From Vallitalea sp. (GTDB taxonomy: Bacteria > Bacillota > Clostridia > Lachnospirales > Vallitaleaceae), in contig JAOASG010000057.1 in NCBI GenBank assembly GCA_025210235.1, positions 1-64,000 of the forward strand: a stretch of 64,000 nucleotides of DNA, in the 5' to 3' direction. The notes beneath the pieces are model-generated. The model searched no databases. It was not told the origin of the DNA and saw nothing but the letters and a program-made list of their open reading frames with translations. Shown here in pieces: positions 63,359 to 64,000 of the stretch. A program made the translations under genes and the position numbers. Numbering within the stretch: position 1 is the first letter of the stretch; each line of letters opens with the position of its first letter.

Positions 63359-64000
63359 ATGGCACAAATTATTAATAAGTCAAACCATTTAAGAAAAGAA
63401 TTATTTTTAGAATATTTAAAAATAGCAGTATGTTTTATTTTTGCAGTTTTTTGCGCTTTCTTAGCTTTTTATACCTATGGATTTTCATTGATTGCAACAT
63501 TAATACTAGGTATATATATTAAAAAACTTAAAGTTAATAGTGATATATTAAAAAGTGGACTAAAAGGAGAAAAAGAAGTTTTGGATTTATTATCTAACCT
63601 ACCAAAAAGATATAAGGTCATATCAGATATATTAATTCAAGGTAAAAATACTTCAAGCCAGATTGACTATGTAATAATAGGATCTAACGGAATATTTATA
63701 GTAGAAGCTAAAAACATAAAAGGAACTATTAGTGGAAAAAATGGGTCAAAATATTTAACTCAAGTTAAAATTGGTAAAAATGGCAAAGAATATAAAAGAG
63801 AACTATATAATCCAACATTACAAGTGAAAGGACATGTACTAGGACTTAATAAATTACTTATAAGAAATAATTTACATAAAAAAATACAAGGTATAGTATA
63901 TTTTTCAAATGAGGAATCTAATGTTAATTTTAGATCTAATAATATAGTAGTATTATCAAAGAGTAAAGATGATTTGTTAAAATATATTAAAAATTATAAA
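63359..64000 (+). CDS. NERD-domain protein, truncated by the window end
   Basis: The first 214 residues of a gene running off the right edge. The N terminus has one or two helices (residues ~20-58) ending in ILGIYIKKLKVN. A nuclease-related NERD domain starts about residue 67 (GLKGEKEVLDLLSNLPKRY), with the core SSQIDYVIIGSNGIFIVEAK carrying the Asp and Glu-x-Lys of the restriction-endonuclease-like fold. AAGGAG precedes the ATG. NERD proteins are often tied to DNA processing, but function is unknown. C-terminal domains, if any, cannot be seen. Confidence 0.85.
   Translation, partial: MAQIINKSNHLRKELFLEYLKIAVCFIFAVFCAFLAFYTYGFSLIATLILGIYIKKLKVNSDILKSGLKGEKEVLDLLSNLPKRYKVISDILIQGKNTSSQIDYVIIGSNGIFIVEAKNIKGTISGKNGSKYLTQVKIGKNGKEYKRELYNPTLQVKGHVLGLNKLLIRNNLHKKIQGIVYFSNEESNVNFRSNNIVVLSKSKDDLLKYIKNYK

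Overview
The window is A+T-rich and reads as the chromosome of an endospore-forming, anaerobic Firmicute of the class Clostridia. Evidence: a ger germinant-receptor operon, a LysM-GH18 spore-cortex type enzyme, strong AGGAGG ribosome sites, T-box and yjdF leader RNAs, PurR-type PurBoxes and canonical sigma-A promoters. The gene set resembles Vallitalea and relatives, but that is an impression, not a test. No phage, plasmid, CRISPR array, rRNA or tRNA was seen.

Layout. (1) 1-5885, minus strand: a nucleoid-associated protein, then a three-gene ABC export operon (ATPase, large CARDB-type surface protein, MacB/FtsX permease). (2) 6306-10023: a small unknown protein, a tcdA-like E1 enzyme, a LysM-GH18 enzyme and a DUF4397 protein, separated by two long hairpin repeats. 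(3) 10237-24981: a glycosaminoglycan (chondroitin/hyaluronan type) utilisation locus: IclR regulator, kduI, kduD, AraC-type membrane regulator, LplBC-like permeases, binding lipoprotein, PL8 chondroitinase-ABC-like lyase, GH88 unsaturated glucuronyl hydrolase and Cys-type sulfatase. None of the three degradative enzymes shows a signal peptide, so imported oligosaccharides are probably dismantled in the cytoplasm: lyase to unsaturated disaccharide, sulfatase and GH88 to free unsaturated uronate, KduI and KduD to 2-keto-3-deoxygluconate.

(4) 25260-32679: small membrane proteins, an Ig-like/DUF3794-like protein and a germination operon in order gerC-gerA-D subunit-gerB-gerB, then VanZ-like and DUF6142-like membrane proteins. 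(5) 32784-38052: a divergent predicted pyridoxine ECF S component and MocR/PdxR regulator, a degenerate receiver with a zinc ribbon, a six-helix chemoreceptor, and yjdF under its own riboswitch. (6) 38118-44584: a T-box-controlled orphan trpB, PAP2 phosphatase, M29 aminopeptidase, and three poorly known genes including an overlapping membrane-protein/GNAT pair. (7) 44703-51681: purKECFMND behind an inverted PurBox pair. (8) 51774-59026: an agmatine deiminase pathway (transporter, aguB, aguA, aguD, arcC) transcribed away from an Lrp/AsnC regulator. (9) 59153-64000: a GntR/FCD regulator divergent from a BenE-like transporter and FAD oxidoreductase, a decayed ribulokinase tail, and a NERD-domain gene cut by the window end.

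Start codons were moved downstream where a Shine-Dalgarno sequence sits inside the longest reading frame. All functional names are from motif and family recognition by eye; no database search was run.
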